From assembly GCA_050291365.1 (NCBI GenBank), contig JBNKJS010000024.1:62001-126000 (forward strand): a stretch of 64,000 nt of DNA, read 5' to 3'. A model generated the notes under the pieces. It was not told the DNA's origin, ran no database searches, and was given only the letters and a program-made list of their open reading frames with translations. The position numbers were made by a program, and so were the translations under genes. Source of the DNA: JAAGZL01 sp050291365 (GTDB taxonomy: Bacteria; Pseudomonadota; Gammaproteobacteria; Chromatiales; Chromatiaceae). Within the stretch, counting starts at the first letter, position 1, and each line of letters starts with the position of its first letter. Positions 36,831 through 45,576 of the stretch are shown in pieces.

Positions 36831-37960
36831 TTACCTTTATCCGCAGGCAGAGATATCTGATTGATTTCACCTTGTCGTCACTGCTGCGGCGTAAGGGTAA
36901 GAATTTAGGGTTGTTGCTGGTCTATACGTTGATCGTATTTATGCTGGCGTCGGTGATGCTGTTTACCCACTCTCTGCGTAAAGAGGCTGGGATTGTGTTG
37001 CAGAGCTCGCCCGAGATCATTCTGCAGCGCCTGGTGGCTGGACGCCATGCTCTGATACCCGAGGCCTATCTGGAGAAGATCGGAAAGGTGCGTGGCGTAA
37101 GCGAGAAAAAGGGACGTCTCTGGGGATACTCTTATGACCCAGTGGTTAAGGCCAACTACACCATGATGGTGGATGAAGAGAAAGATCTCTCTACTACAGA
37201 GGTGATCATTGGCGCAGGTGTGGCTCGGGCCAGATATGCAGGGATAGGGGACTACGTTAACTTTCGCTCCCATGACGGCAACACATTTTCGTTTCAGGTG
37301 AAGGATATTCTGGATGCCGAGTCTGAGTTGGTGAATGCGGATCTGGTGTTGATGTCTGAGAAGGCGTATCGCACCACCTTTGCTATTCCCCAGGGCCTCT
37401 ATACCGATATAGTTTTGTCGGTACGCAACCCGCGGGAGGTGCGCAAGATCGCAGAGAAGCTATCGCAGAAACTTCCTGACACCAGGCCTATCCTGCGGGA
37501 GGAGATCCTGCGTACCTATGACTCTATCTTCTCCTGGCGCCAGGGCATTGTCTTTGTATTGCTGGTAGGTGCAATCATGGCCTTTGTAATCTTCTCCTGG
37601 GATAAGGCCTCTGGTCTCAGCGCAGAGGAGAAGCGAGAGATAGGGGTTCTAAAGGCCATTGGCTGGGAGACCGGCGATGTGTTGCGCATGAAGTTCTGGG
37701 AGGGGGCGATTATCTCCCTGTCGGCATTTTTCATCGGTTACCTCGGGGCCTATCTGCATGTGTATTATGGAGCGGCCTCCCTGTTCGAACCGGTGCTTAA
37801 GGGTTGGGCCGTGATATATCCCAGCTTTACACCTATCCCATTTGTGGACGGCCTGCAGGTGGCAACGCTGCTGTTTTTTACGGTCTTTCCCTACATAGTG
37901 GCTACCATCATCCCGATCTGGCAGGTATCTATCACCGATCCTGATGCGGTGATGCGATGA
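36827..37960 (+). CDS. ABC transporter permease, FtsX/MacB type
   Basis: 377 residues. One membrane helix near 27-48, a large periplasmic domain (about 50-235), then three helices (about 245-265, 290-315, 345-370): the FtsX/MacB layout. FSWDKASGLSAEEKREIGVLKAIGW is the conserved cytoplasmic coupling loop. Proteins of this type act mechanically on periplasmic partners rather than as simple pores. ATGA overlap on both sides with the small protein and the ATPase gene. Confidence 0.9.
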   Translation: MITFIRRQRYLIDFTLSSLLRRKGKNLGLLLVYTLIVFMLASVMLFTHSLRKEAGIVLQSSPEIILQRLVAGRHALIPEAYLEKIGKVRGVSEKKGRLWGYSYDPVVKANYTMMVDEEKDLSTTEVIIGAGVARARYAGIGDYVNFRSHDGNTFSFQVKDILDAESELVNADLVLMSEKAYRTTFAIPQGLYTDIVLSVRNPREVRKIAEKLSQKLPDTRPILREEILRTYDSIFSWRQGIVFVLLVGAIMAFVIFSWDKASGLSAEEKREIGVLKAIGWETGDVLRMKFWEGAIISLSAFFIGYLGAYLHVYYGAASLFEPVLKGWAVIYPSFTPIPFVDGLQVATLLFFTVFPYIVATIIPIWQVSITDPDAVMR

Positions 37961-38634
37961 AGCTGGAACTAACCGATATCAAGAAGGTGTTTAACCAGGG
38001 GCGGCCCAATGAGTTCTGGGCGATCAATGGTGTATCCCTTGAAGTTGAGCCAAATCGTGTGACCTGTTTAAAGGGCGCCAGTGGTTCTGGTAAGACTACG
38101 CTGTTGTCCATGATAGGTTGTCTGGCACGCCCTACATCAGGACGTATTACTCTAAACGGTGATCTGCTCTCTGCTCTGCCGGAACGTTTTCTTACCGATA
38201 TTCGTCGCAAGAGGTTTGGTTTTATCTTTCAGCAGTTTAATCTGATTCAGGGTTTGTCGGTGCTGGAGAATGTAATGTTGCCAGCCTATCCCCTGGGTCT
38301 GGAACGTCATGACCTTATAGAAAAGAGCGATCATCTGCTGCGCAATTTTGGGTTAGTGGCCAAGGCGCAAAATCAGGTGCAGTGGTTGTCGGGGGGAGAG
38401 AAACAGCGGGTGGCCATCTGCCGCGCTTTGATCAATGACCCTGATGTGCTGATTGCAGATGAACCCACGGCCAATCTGGACACTAAGCTCTCGCGCGAGT
38501 TTATGCAGCTGATCGGTGAGTTACAGCAGATCGGCAAGACCGTACTGATCGCCAGCCATGACCCGGTGGTATTCGAATCAGAGGTGATCGGCAGCGTGGT
38601 GGAGATGTGTGATGGCAGGGTAGTGGGGGAGTAA
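37957..38634 (+). CDS. ABC transporter ATP-binding protein, LolD/MacB type
   Basis: 225 residues. Walker A GASGSGKTTL, Q-loop FIFQQFNLI, signature LSGGEKQRV, Walker B VLIADEPTANLD and the switch His in SHDPVV are all intact. It powers the FtsX-type permease whose gene overlaps its start by four bases. Confidence 0.94.
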   Translation: MKLELTDIKKVFNQGRPNEFWAINGVSLEVEPNRVTCLKGASGSGKTTLLSMIGCLARPTSGRITLNGDLLSALPERFLTDIRRKRFGFIFQQFNLIQGLSVLENVMLPAYPLGLERHDLIEKSDHLLRNFGLVAKAQNQVQWLSGGEKQRVAICRALINDPDVLIADEPTANLDTKLSREFMQLIGELQQIGKTVLIASHDPVVFESEVIGSVVEMCDGRVVGE

Positions 38635-38637
38635 CTG

Positions 38638-39645
38638 GTGTTGTTTAGTCCAGCAATCATGGCCCTCATCCTGGTATCGGTAGTGGTAAGTATGATGCTG
38701 CTGTTGGCCAGTGGGTTTGCCATGCAACTGCTGCGGCATTGGGATATCAATAGTGGTAGTGAGCTTCAGCTTACTCTGGAACGACGCACCTACCTTATAT
38801 CTACCCTTGTTACCTGGGCCTTTGCCGCAGAGCTGGTTTCTCTGCTGCTGTTTATCTATAACTCCGAGTCCATGTCTGGCCAGTTTGTGGGGGCCATGTG
38901 TGCTACTGGGGTGTTGAATGTAAATGTGTGGGGCTGGCCAACACTGTTTGCCAAGATCGCGGTGTTTTTCAGTGGTGCGGTCTGGCTCATCCTGAATAGG
39001 ATTGATAACAGGGGTTATGACTATCCCCTGATCAGGCTCAAGTACTGGCTGTTGCTGTTGATTGTCCCCCTGGTGTTTGCTGAGTTGGTATTTCAGTTGC
39101 GTCATTTTCTGAATATGGATCCTGATGTGATCACCTCATGTTGTGGCGCACTGTTCTCGGCAGATGCCGAGGGTGTAGCGGGCGAGGTATCTGGCCTGGA
39201 GCCACGCAGCTCTATGTTTGCCTTATATGGAAGCGGTATCTTAGTAATAGCGACGGGTGTTTGGTATGGGTTAAAAAGAGGCGCTGGGACTCTGTTTGCC
39301 CTGTTCGCAGCAGCAGCATTTGTAATGGCGCTGGTGGCGATTGTCTCGTTTATTTCGCTCTATGTGTATGAGCATCCCCATCACCACTGTCCGTTTTGTA
39401 TTCTCAAGTCTGGCCACAACTACATCGGCTATTTTCTATATATCCCGTTGTTTATTGGCACGGCACTGGCCTTGGGGGTTGGGGCAGTTACGCCCTGGAA
39501 GGCGGTGCCCAGTCTCTCTGCAGTGATAGATACAGAGGCAGGTCGTCTGGCCTGGTTGGCCACGATTCTGTTTGGTCTGTTCTATTTGATCGCCAGTTGG
39601 GCGGTAGTTAATTCACATCTACGAATGCCGGAGGTATGGCAGTAG
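38638..39645 (+). CDS. multi-pass membrane protein with Cys/His clusters, unknown
   Basis: 335 residues, GTG start three bases after the ATPase stop. About seven or eight membrane helices. Possible metal ligands: Cys88, the pair Cys168-Cys169, and HPHHHCPFC at 246-254 (three to four His plus two Cys in CxxC). I do not recognise the family. Position between an ABC ATPase and two NosL-type proteins, and the Cys/His content, suggest a copper-handling membrane subunit (inference). Confidence 0.78.
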   Translation: MLFSPAIMALILVSVVVSMMLLLASGFAMQLLRHWDINSGSELQLTLERRTYLISTLVTWAFAAELVSLLLFIYNSESMSGQFVGAMCATGVLNVNVWGWPTLFAKIAVFFSGAVWLILNRIDNRGYDYPLIRLKYWLLLLIVPLVFAELVFQLRHFLNMDPDVITSCCGALFSADAEGVAGEVSGLEPRSSMFALYGSGILVIATGVWYGLKRGAGTLFALFAAAAFVMALVAIVSFISLYVYEHPHHHCPFCILKSGHNYIGYFLYIPLFIGTALALGVGAVTPWKAVPSLSAVIDTEAGRLAWLATILFGLFYLIASWAVVNSHLRMPEVWQ

Positions 39646-39722
39646 TGATTTGCTGAGTTCGTTTTGCGGTACGGATTTGGCCCTTAATAATTAGTCCGCA
39701 TTTAACTTGAAAACAAAAAGGA

Positions 39723-40418
39723 GTGACTAACATGAGTGAAGAGAAGAAGATCGATCGTCGCGATATGATGAAGATGCTGGCCGCCCTGAGTTTTGGTGGC
39801 ATGGCAACTGCGGCTAGCGCCGGCCCTGGCATTGGTGCCATGATCCCAGGTAAGGGTTGGGTTAAGGCCACTGGAGAGAAGGGAGAGCTGGATGGAACTC
39901 CTCTGCAGTTTATGCCTAAATCCGCGCCAGATGAGAACCCTCTGGAGAATGAACTGGTGAAATATCCAAAGTGCCCGTACTGCGGTATGGATCGCAAGAA
40001 GTGGCACCATAGCCGTCATCTGGTTCAGTACGATGATAATCTGGTAGATGGCACCTGTTCCATCCACTGTCTGGCAATCAGCCTTACTTTGAATCTTGAT
40101 CGTGGTCCTAAGGCGATCTACGCCGCCGATTTTGGATCACAGGACGAGATCAAGCCACTGGTAGAAGCAGACAAGGCCAGCTATCTGATTGGTGGTAAGA
40201 CCAAGGGCACCATGACCATGAAGAGCAAGATGGCTTACTCGGCAAAAGATGCGGCCAGAAGAGAGCAGGGAAAGATCGGAGGAATGATTGGCACCTTTGA
40301 TGATGCCCTGCGCGAGGCTTATGTGAGCATGGCAGACGATACCGCCATGATCCGCAAGAAGCGCGCCATGAAGGTCAAGAAGATGATGGAGATGAAGATG
40401 AAGCAGCAGCAGGGTTAA
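39723..40418 (+). CDS. NosL-like protein with Tat-type leader and Met-rich tail
   Basis: 231 residues. The start has a twin-arginine-like leader (DRRDMMKML then a hydrophobic stretch ending ASA), so export through Tat is likely. The central domain has CPYCGM at 81-86, the NosL copper-binding type motif, with His92, His93 and His96 close by and a second pair Cys109/Cys113. The tail (about 210-231) is Met- and Lys-rich (MKVKKMMEMKMKQ). It is probably a periplasmic Cu(I) carrier (family knowledge plus inference). Confidence 0.85.
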   Translation: MTNMSEEKKIDRRDMMKMLAALSFGGMATAASAGPGIGAMIPGKGWVKATGEKGELDGTPLQFMPKSAPDENPLENELVKYPKCPYCGMDRKKWHHSRHLVQYDDNLVDGTCSIHCLAISLTLNLDRGPKAIYAADFGSQDEIKPLVEADKASYLIGGKTKGTMTMKSKMAYSAKDAARREQGKIGGMIGTFDDALREAYVSMADDTAMIRKKRAMKVKKMMEMKMKQQQG

Positions 40419-40434
40419 GCTGTCTTCGTCAACA

Positions 40435-40460
40435 GGTGCCGGGGCGGAAGTCCCGGTACC
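40435..40460 (+). terminator. intercistronic hairpin between the two NosL-type genes
   Basis: GGTGCCGGG, eight-base loop, CCCGGTACC; nine pairs with one G-U. No T-run, so likely an attenuator or stability element. Confidence 0.5.
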
Positions 40461-40497
40461 AATTTGAGTCTTTTAACGTTTGTCGAGTGTTGTAACC

Positions 40498-41001
40498 ATG
40501 AATAGAGTAAGAATCATAAATCTATTTGCATTCATCCTAATCCTATTCGCAGCCCAATCTGTTCTTTCTGAACCGGTAGAAGTGCCCAAGCCGGCCCTAA
40601 CCGATACCTGTCCTGTCTGTGGCATGTTTGTCAGCAAGTACCCAGCATGGTTGGCAACGGTTTTGTATAAGGATGGACATGCCCACCACTTTGATGGGGC
40701 CAAAGACATGTTTAAATATCTGCTGGATATGCCTAAATGGGCTCCTGGCCACAAGGCAGATGATATCAAGACCATTGGTGTAACCGAGTACTACGGCATG
40801 CAGATGATAGATGCCAAACAGGCATTCTATGTTATTGGTTCTGAGGTATATGGACCTATGGGGCATGAACTGGTGCCTCTGTCTAGCATGGATGAAGCAA
40901 AGGAGTTCATGAAAGATCACAAGGGTGTGAAGGTCATGCGTTTTGATCAGGTTAAGTCGAAGCTGTTGATTAATCTGGATAATGGGGTATTTGCCGAGTG
41001 A
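40498..41001 (+). CDS. NosL family copper-binding protein
   Basis: 167 residues from ATG 40498 (TTG 40480 would add six residues). A signal peptide (1-24) precedes the NosL domain with CPVCGM near residue 40, then HAHHFDGAKDMFKYL, EYYGMQMIDA and YGPMGHELVP, matching classic NosL, the Cu(I) lipoprotein or periplasmic donor for nitrous oxide reductase. There is no lipobox. No nosZ, nosD, nosF or nosY is in the window, so the copper acceptor may be another enzyme. Confidence 0.9.
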   Translation: MNRVRIINLFAFILILFAAQSVLSEPVEVPKPALTDTCPVCGMFVSKYPAWLATVLYKDGHAHHFDGAKDMFKYLLDMPKWAPGHKADDIKTIGVTEYYGMQMIDAKQAFYVIGSEVYGPMGHELVPLSSMDEAKEFMKDHKGVKVMRFDQVKSKLLINLDNGVFAE

Positions 41002-41320
41002 TTTACTGGGCTCTTACAGGTCATGGCAAAAGGTGGTTTTGGTTAGTTCAAGTGGGTTCCCTTAATTCATATCATTAAAAAATAAAAATTTTGCAGATAG
41101 CATTTTTTGCCGCAGTGTTCTATTAATATGATATTGATCAGGAAAGGAATTTCGAACAAAGAGATACCTCATCCCCATCATCAGGCACGGTTGAGTAGCT
41201 AGGCTTACAGGAGTAGAATTTCCGTCTTCAATTAAGCTAATTCAATCCTTTTTTTAATAATCATAATTTTTTCCGCTGCCTTTGGTGTTTGCGGGCTACA
41301 ATCTATATATGGTGTATGTT
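41002..41320. other. intergenic, pckG upstream region
   Basis: 319 AT-rich bases containing the promoter of pckG. A weak FNR-like core TGAT-ATTG-ATCA at 41129-41140 has mismatched flanks. No gene seen. Confidence 0.35.
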
Positions 41321-43114
41321 ATGACTGCAAAATCTGCAGCAAATAAAAAAATCATTACCTGGGTCGATCAGATGGCTGAGCTCTGTCAGCCGGATGCAGT
41401 TCACTGGTGTGACGGATCCAAGGAAGAGTACGATGAGCTGTTCCGAACCATGGTCGAGTCTGGTACAGCGATTAAGCTGAATGAAGAGAAGCGTCCCAAT
41501 AGCTTCCTGGTTCGCTCTGATCCAAGCGATGTTGCGCGGGTAGAGGACTGCACCTACATCTGTAGCGAAAAAGAGGAGGATGCCGGACCCACCAACAACT
41601 GGATGGCACCATCCGAAATGCGGGCCATACTGAACGAGAAATACCGCGGCTGTATGAAGGGCCGCACCATGTTTGTTATTCCTTTCTCCATGGGGCCGGT
41701 AGGATCACCTATCGCCCATATCGGGGTTGAGTTGACCGATTCAGCATACGCCACGGCCAATATGCATATCATGACCAGGGTAGGCACCAAGGTGTTGGAG
41801 ACCCTGGGTGAAGGTGATTTTGTGCCCTGCATGCACAGTGTGGGTGCCCCTCTGGAACCTGGTCAGAAGGATGTGCCATGGCCATGCAATAAAGAGAAAT
41901 ACATTAGCCATTTTCCTGAGACAAGAGAGATCATGTCCTATGGCTCTGGTTATGGTGGCAACTCCTTGCTAGGAAAAAAGTGTTTCGCATTACGTATTGC
42001 ATCTAACATGGCACGCGATCAGGGATGGTTGGCGGAACATATGCTCATCCTGAAGCTGACTAATCCTGATGGTGTGGTTAAATATATAGCAGGTGCCTTC
42101 CCCAGCGCCTGTGGTAAAACCAACCTGGCCATGCTGGAGCCAACGCTTCCCGGATGGAAGGTTGAGTGTGTGGGTGACGATATAGCCTGGATGAAGTTTG
42201 GTGATGATGGTCAACTCTACGCGATTAACCCAGAGGCCGGGTTCTTCGGTGTGGCTCCAGGCACCAGCTATCATTCAAACCCCAATGCCATGCGTTCTCT
42301 TGATGAGAATTGCATCTTCACCAACGTAGCCCTTACACCGGACGGCGACGTATGGTGGGAGGAGATGACAGAGGAAAAACCGGATGGACTGATAGATTGG
42401 AAGAATCAACCATGTACATCAGAGACAGAGACTCCGGCCGCGCACCCCAATTCCAGATTTACTACTCCTGCCAACCAGTGTCCAGTTATTGCTCCAGAGT
42501 TTGAGGACCCAAAAGGCGTGCCAATCAGTGCCATACTGTTCGGCGGTCGCCGTGCCAGAACCATCCCGTTGGTGAATGAGGCCTTGAGCTGGGAACACGG
42601 AACCTTCCTGGGTTCCATTATGGCTAGCGAGAAGACCGCTGCCGCTGCAGGTAAAGTTGGAGATCTGCGTTACGATCCCATGGCCATGCTGCCATTCTGT
42701 GGTTACAACATGGCTGATTACTGGGGCCATTGGCTTGATATGGGTAATAAGGAAGGGGCCATATTGCCTAAGATTTTTTTCGTGAACTGGTTCCGCAAGG
42801 ATGAGGATGGCAACTTTATGTGGCCGGGCTTCGGTGAGAATAGCAGGGTGCTGAAGTGGGTGTTTGAGCGCTGCAATGGTAGCGCCGCTGCAGTGGATAC
42901 CCCGATCGGGATAGTTCCTGAAGATGGTGCCCTGGATATAACGGGCCTTGATATTGATCCTGAGGTAATGGCCAAATTGACCGAGGTGGATATCCAGGCA
43001 TGGTTGTCTGAAATACCCAGTATCAAGGAGCATTACTCAAAGTTTGGTGACAAGATTCCTCAGGCATTAATGGATGAGGTTGCTTCTTTGGAGGAGCGGT
43101 TGAAAAACGTTTGA
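41321..43114 (+). CDS. pckG: phosphoenolpyruvate carboxykinase (GTP)
   Basis: 597 residues from ATG 41321 (MTAKSAANKK); the frame is open 13 codons earlier but that part is not family-like. The GTP/kinase loop FPSACGKTNLAM holds the reactive Cys of this class; R-rich and metal-binding blocks (GYGGNSLLGKKCFALRIAS, VGDDIAWM, FGGRRARTIPL) are intact. It converts oxaloacetate + GTP to PEP + CO2 in the cytoplasm. A strong intrinsic terminator follows. Confidence 0.95.
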   Translation: MTAKSAANKKIITWVDQMAELCQPDAVHWCDGSKEEYDELFRTMVESGTAIKLNEEKRPNSFLVRSDPSDVARVEDCTYICSEKEEDAGPTNNWMAPSEMRAILNEKYRGCMKGRTMFVIPFSMGPVGSPIAHIGVELTDSAYATANMHIMTRVGTKVLETLGEGDFVPCMHSVGAPLEPGQKDVPWPCNKEKYISHFPETREIMSYGSGYGGNSLLGKKCFALRIASNMARDQGWLAEHMLILKLTNPDGVVKYIAGAFPSACGKTNLAMLEPTLPGWKVECVGDDIAWMKFGDDGQLYAINPEAGFFGVAPGTSYHSNPNAMRSLDENCIFTNVALTPDGDVWWEEMTEEKPDGLIDWKNQPCTSETETPAAHPNSRFTTPANQCPVIAPEFEDPKGVPISAILFGGRRARTIPLVNEALSWEHGTFLGSIMASEKTAAAAGKVGDLRYDPMAMLPFCGYNMADYWGHWLDMGNKEGAILPKIFFVNWFRKDEDGNFMWPGFGENSRVLKWVFERCNGSAAAVDTPIGIVPEDGALDITGLDIDPEVMAKLTEVDIQAWLSEIPSIKEHYSKFGDKIPQALMDEVASLEERLKNV

Positions 43115-43135
43115 GTAGGAAACAGATTTATTCAG

Positions 43136-43169
43136 CCCTCTTTCAGCATTTGCTGGAAGGGGGTTTTTT
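43136..43169 (+). terminator. intrinsic terminator of pckG
   Basis: Thirteen-pair stem (CCCTCTTTCAGCA with TGCTGGAAGGGGG, including G-U pairs), a two-base loop, then six T. Confidence 0.88.
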
Positions 43170-43261
43170 ATGTCGGTTTACTGTGGACAAATAGTGGCAT
43201 ATAGCCAACAATCTTCCCCATTAATATTAACCAAGCCAATGTGGTATTTGAGGAGTGATTA

Positions 43262-43750
43262 ATGGCTAAGTGTCACTGTAATTCAGGTCAGGATTTCGAT
43301 AACTGCTGTGGTCCTGTTCTATCAGGGGAGAAACTGGCGGATACAGCAGAGGCGCTGATGCGCTCACGCTACTGCGCCTTTGTGTGTGACGAGATTGATT
43401 ACCTAACGGAATCGTTGCATCCCAAGCATCGCGAAGACCACGATGTGGCGGCAACCCGTCGCTGGGCCAAAGAAGCAGACTGGCTGGGCCTGGAGATACG
43501 ATCCACTGAAGATGGCGGTGTGGACGACGATGAAGGCCTGGTGGAATTCGTAGCGAGCTACCGGGAAGGTGGGGTGGTGCGTAATCACCACGAGCTGAGC
43601 CGATTCAAGAAAGAGTCTGGCCGTTGGTACTATGTGGATGGCGACACACCCAAGGTTGAGACCTACGTTAAGGATCATCCTAAGGTTGGTCGTAATGATC
43701 CATGTCCATGCGGAAGTGGAAAAAAGTACAAAAAATGTTGTGGACGCTAG
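43262..43750 (+). CDS. YchJ family SEC-C motif protein
   Basis: 162 residues. Both ends carry SEC-C type Cys clusters: CHCNSGQDFDNCCGP at the N-terminus and DPCPCGSGKKYKKCCGR at the C-terminus, each able to bind zinc. Between them lies the NTF2-like YchJ core (AEALMRSRYCAFV, DYLTESLHP, EFVASYREGG, HELSRFKKE). Conserved, cytoplasmic, function unsettled. GAGGAG precedes the ATG. Confidence 0.92.
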   Translation: MAKCHCNSGQDFDNCCGPVLSGEKLADTAEALMRSRYCAFVCDEIDYLTESLHPKHREDHDVAATRRWAKEADWLGLEIRSTEDGGVDDDEGLVEFVASYREGGVVRNHHELSRFKKESGRWYYVDGDTPKVETYVKDHPKVGRNDPCPCGSGKKYKKCCGR

Positions 43751-43854
43751 AGCGTTTAAGATAAAAATACTGAAAAATTAGTTGCTTATGCTTGTAATTT
43801 AATGTAAATAGTCTAGATTATTAAGAAAAAGACAACAGAGGTCTTAATAATCAG

Positions 43855-44586
43855 ATGCGATTTTTCAGCAAATACACAGGCATTAATCCCATTTTTTTGG
43901 TTTTGCTGTTGCTGGTATCCATGCCGCTGCACGCTGATTTCTATAAATATATTGGTCCGCGTGGAGAGATTCTGTTTACCGACAAGCCAATGGGCTCCCC
44001 TTATGAAATGGTCTGGAGGAAGGACAGACATTTTATAACAATGGCAAAAGATCAATCTGCAACAGACTCTTGTGCCGTTGAAAGCAAGGGTAGTAATAAA
44101 AAAGATGATTTTAAGATTACCAAATCCAGAGTGGTTTCTGTTACACCAAGCGTGGATTATAAATCTATGTACCTTAATCGAGTCCGATATTCGGACATGA
44201 TTGATAAGATTGCACGTAAGGTTCGTCTCTATCCTTCACTACTGCATGCAGTCATAAAGGCGGAGTCGGCCTATGATCCAAATGCGGTATCACCTGCCGG
44301 CGCAATTGGTTTGATGCAGCTTATGCCCCAAACAGCTAAACGCTACGGGGTGAAAGACAGGCGTGATCCCAGGGAAAACCTGGAGGGTGGTGCCCGTTAT
44401 CTGCGTAAATTGTTAACCAAATACAACAACGATATAAAACTTGCTCTGGCGGCATATAATGCCGGAGATAAAGCGGTAAAGAAGTATGGGAATAAGATTC
44501 CTCCATATCCAGAAACCCAGAATTACGTGAAAAAGGTAATAGCCTATTACATTCAAAACCGTAGGCGCCTGGCCCAAGTCAATTGA
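43855..44586 (+). CDS. lytic transglycosylase, DUF4124 + SLT domains
   Basis: 243 residues. Signal peptide (about 1-26), a DUF4124-type head (FYKYIGPRGEILFTDKPMG), and an SLT catalytic domain with the active Glu in AVIKAESAYDPNAVSPAGAIGLMQLMP and the later AAYNAGDKAVKKYG block. It cleaves peptidoglycan between MurNAc and GlcNAc in the periplasm. Confidence 0.94.
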   Translation: MRFFSKYTGINPIFLVLLLLVSMPLHADFYKYIGPRGEILFTDKPMGSPYEMVWRKDRHFITMAKDQSATDSCAVESKGSNKKDDFKITKSRVVSVTPSVDYKSMYLNRVRYSDMIDKIARKVRLYPSLLHAVIKAESAYDPNAVSPAGAIGLMQLMPQTAKRYGVKDRRDPRENLEGGARYLRKLLTKYNNDIKLALAAYNAGDKAVKKYGNKIPPYPETQNYVKKVIAYYIQNRRRLAQVN

Positions 44587-44635
44587 GCAGCTACTGGCTG
44601 AGCCTGGCTCCTTGGTATAAGCTTTGCTCTATCTT

Positions 44636-45145
44636 ATGGATAAACTAGTAACATCCAGAAATGCTTGGCTTTTGCTGGCTGTGAGCGCATTGGGTTTGGA
44701 GCTGTCCGCCCTCTATTTCCAATATGTTATGCAGCTGGAACCTTGTGTTCTCTGTGTCTATGAACGCAATGCAGTAGCCCTGATTTTTCTTGCAGGGGTT
44801 ATTGGCTTCATCAATCCCAATATTCTTGTACTACGCATCAGTGGATATCTGTTGTGGGCAGGCGGAATCGTTTGGGGTATCTATCTTTCAGTAAAACACT
44901 CCGCAATCCAGATGGGCTTGATTAAGGATTCGGCCAGTTGTGATTTTGTGGCCAATTACCCATCCTGGATGCAGCTTGATAAGTGGATACCATGGCTGTT
45001 TAATCCGACTGGTTACTGTGAAGATATTCAGTGGCAGTTTCTGGGCCTGAGCATGCCTCAGAGCATGGTGCTGATAAACGCAATCTATCTTATGGTGTTT
45101 GCAATAGTCATGAAGTTAGAATTCAGCGGGAGGAATCACTTATGA
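44636..45145 (+). CDS. dsbB: disulfide bond formation protein B
   Basis: 169 residues from ATG 44636; a TTG four codons upstream has no better ribosome site. Four membrane helices. Both redox pairs are present: CVLC in the first periplasmic loop and the pair in SASCDF and GYCEDIQW in the second. It reoxidises DsbA and passes electrons to quinone. Its stop overlaps the next gene in ATGA. Confidence 0.93.
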   Translation: MDKLVTSRNAWLLLAVSALGLELSALYFQYVMQLEPCVLCVYERNAVALIFLAGVIGFINPNILVLRISGYLLWAGGIVWGIYLSVKHSAIQMGLIKDSASCDFVANYPSWMQLDKWIPWLFNPTGYCEDIQWQFLGLSMPQSMVLINAIYLMVFAIVMKLEFSGRNHL

Positions 45146-45567
45146 CAGAGTCCGGTGCTGCAACAGGTAGTTGCCTTTGTGGAGAGGTCTCTTATGAGAT
45201 AACTGGCAATCTTGGGGTATTTCAGTATTGTCACTGTTCCAGATGCAGAAAGTTTACCGGTAGTGTCCATGGGGCAAATCTTATTGTCGCCCCAGACCAG
45301 TTCAAATGGCTCGCTGGGGAAGAGTATGTGGGAAGATATGAGATGGAAGAGGCGAAACATTTTGCAACCTGTTTCTGCAAACAGTGTGGCTCTTCACTGC
45401 CCTGGATGACACAGAGTAAAAAAGCTGTGGTAGTACCTGCGGGCACTTTGGACACCGATCCCGAGATTAGGCCATTACAAAATATATTCTGGGGTTCCCG
45501 GGCATGTTGGTATGAAGAGGTGGGTGGGTTGCCTAAGTATGATGAACTGCCGGAGAGGAAGAAATAG
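45142..45567 (+). CDS. GFA family protein (CENP-V/Gfa fold)
   Basis: 141 residues from ATG 45142, overlapping the dsbB stop by four bases and preceded by GGAGGAA; a longer frame from 45031 is a shadow of dsbB. Zinc-binding Cys: GSCLCGEVSYEI, CHCSRCRKFTG and CFCKQCGSSLPW, the pattern of glutathione-dependent formaldehyde-activating relatives. Most such proteins have unproven activity. Confidence 0.9.
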   Translation: MTESGAATGSCLCGEVSYEITGNLGVFQYCHCSRCRKFTGSVHGANLIVAPDQFKWLAGEEYVGRYEMEEAKHFATCFCKQCGSSLPWMTQSKKAVVVPAGTLDTDPEIRPLQNIFWGSRACWYEEVGGLPKYDELPERKK

Positions 45568-45576
45568 AACTATCGC

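Noticed and set aside
41129..41140. TGAT-ATTG-ATCA before pckG as an FNR site
   Set aside because: Flanking bases do not fit the consensus and pckG control by FNR has no further support.
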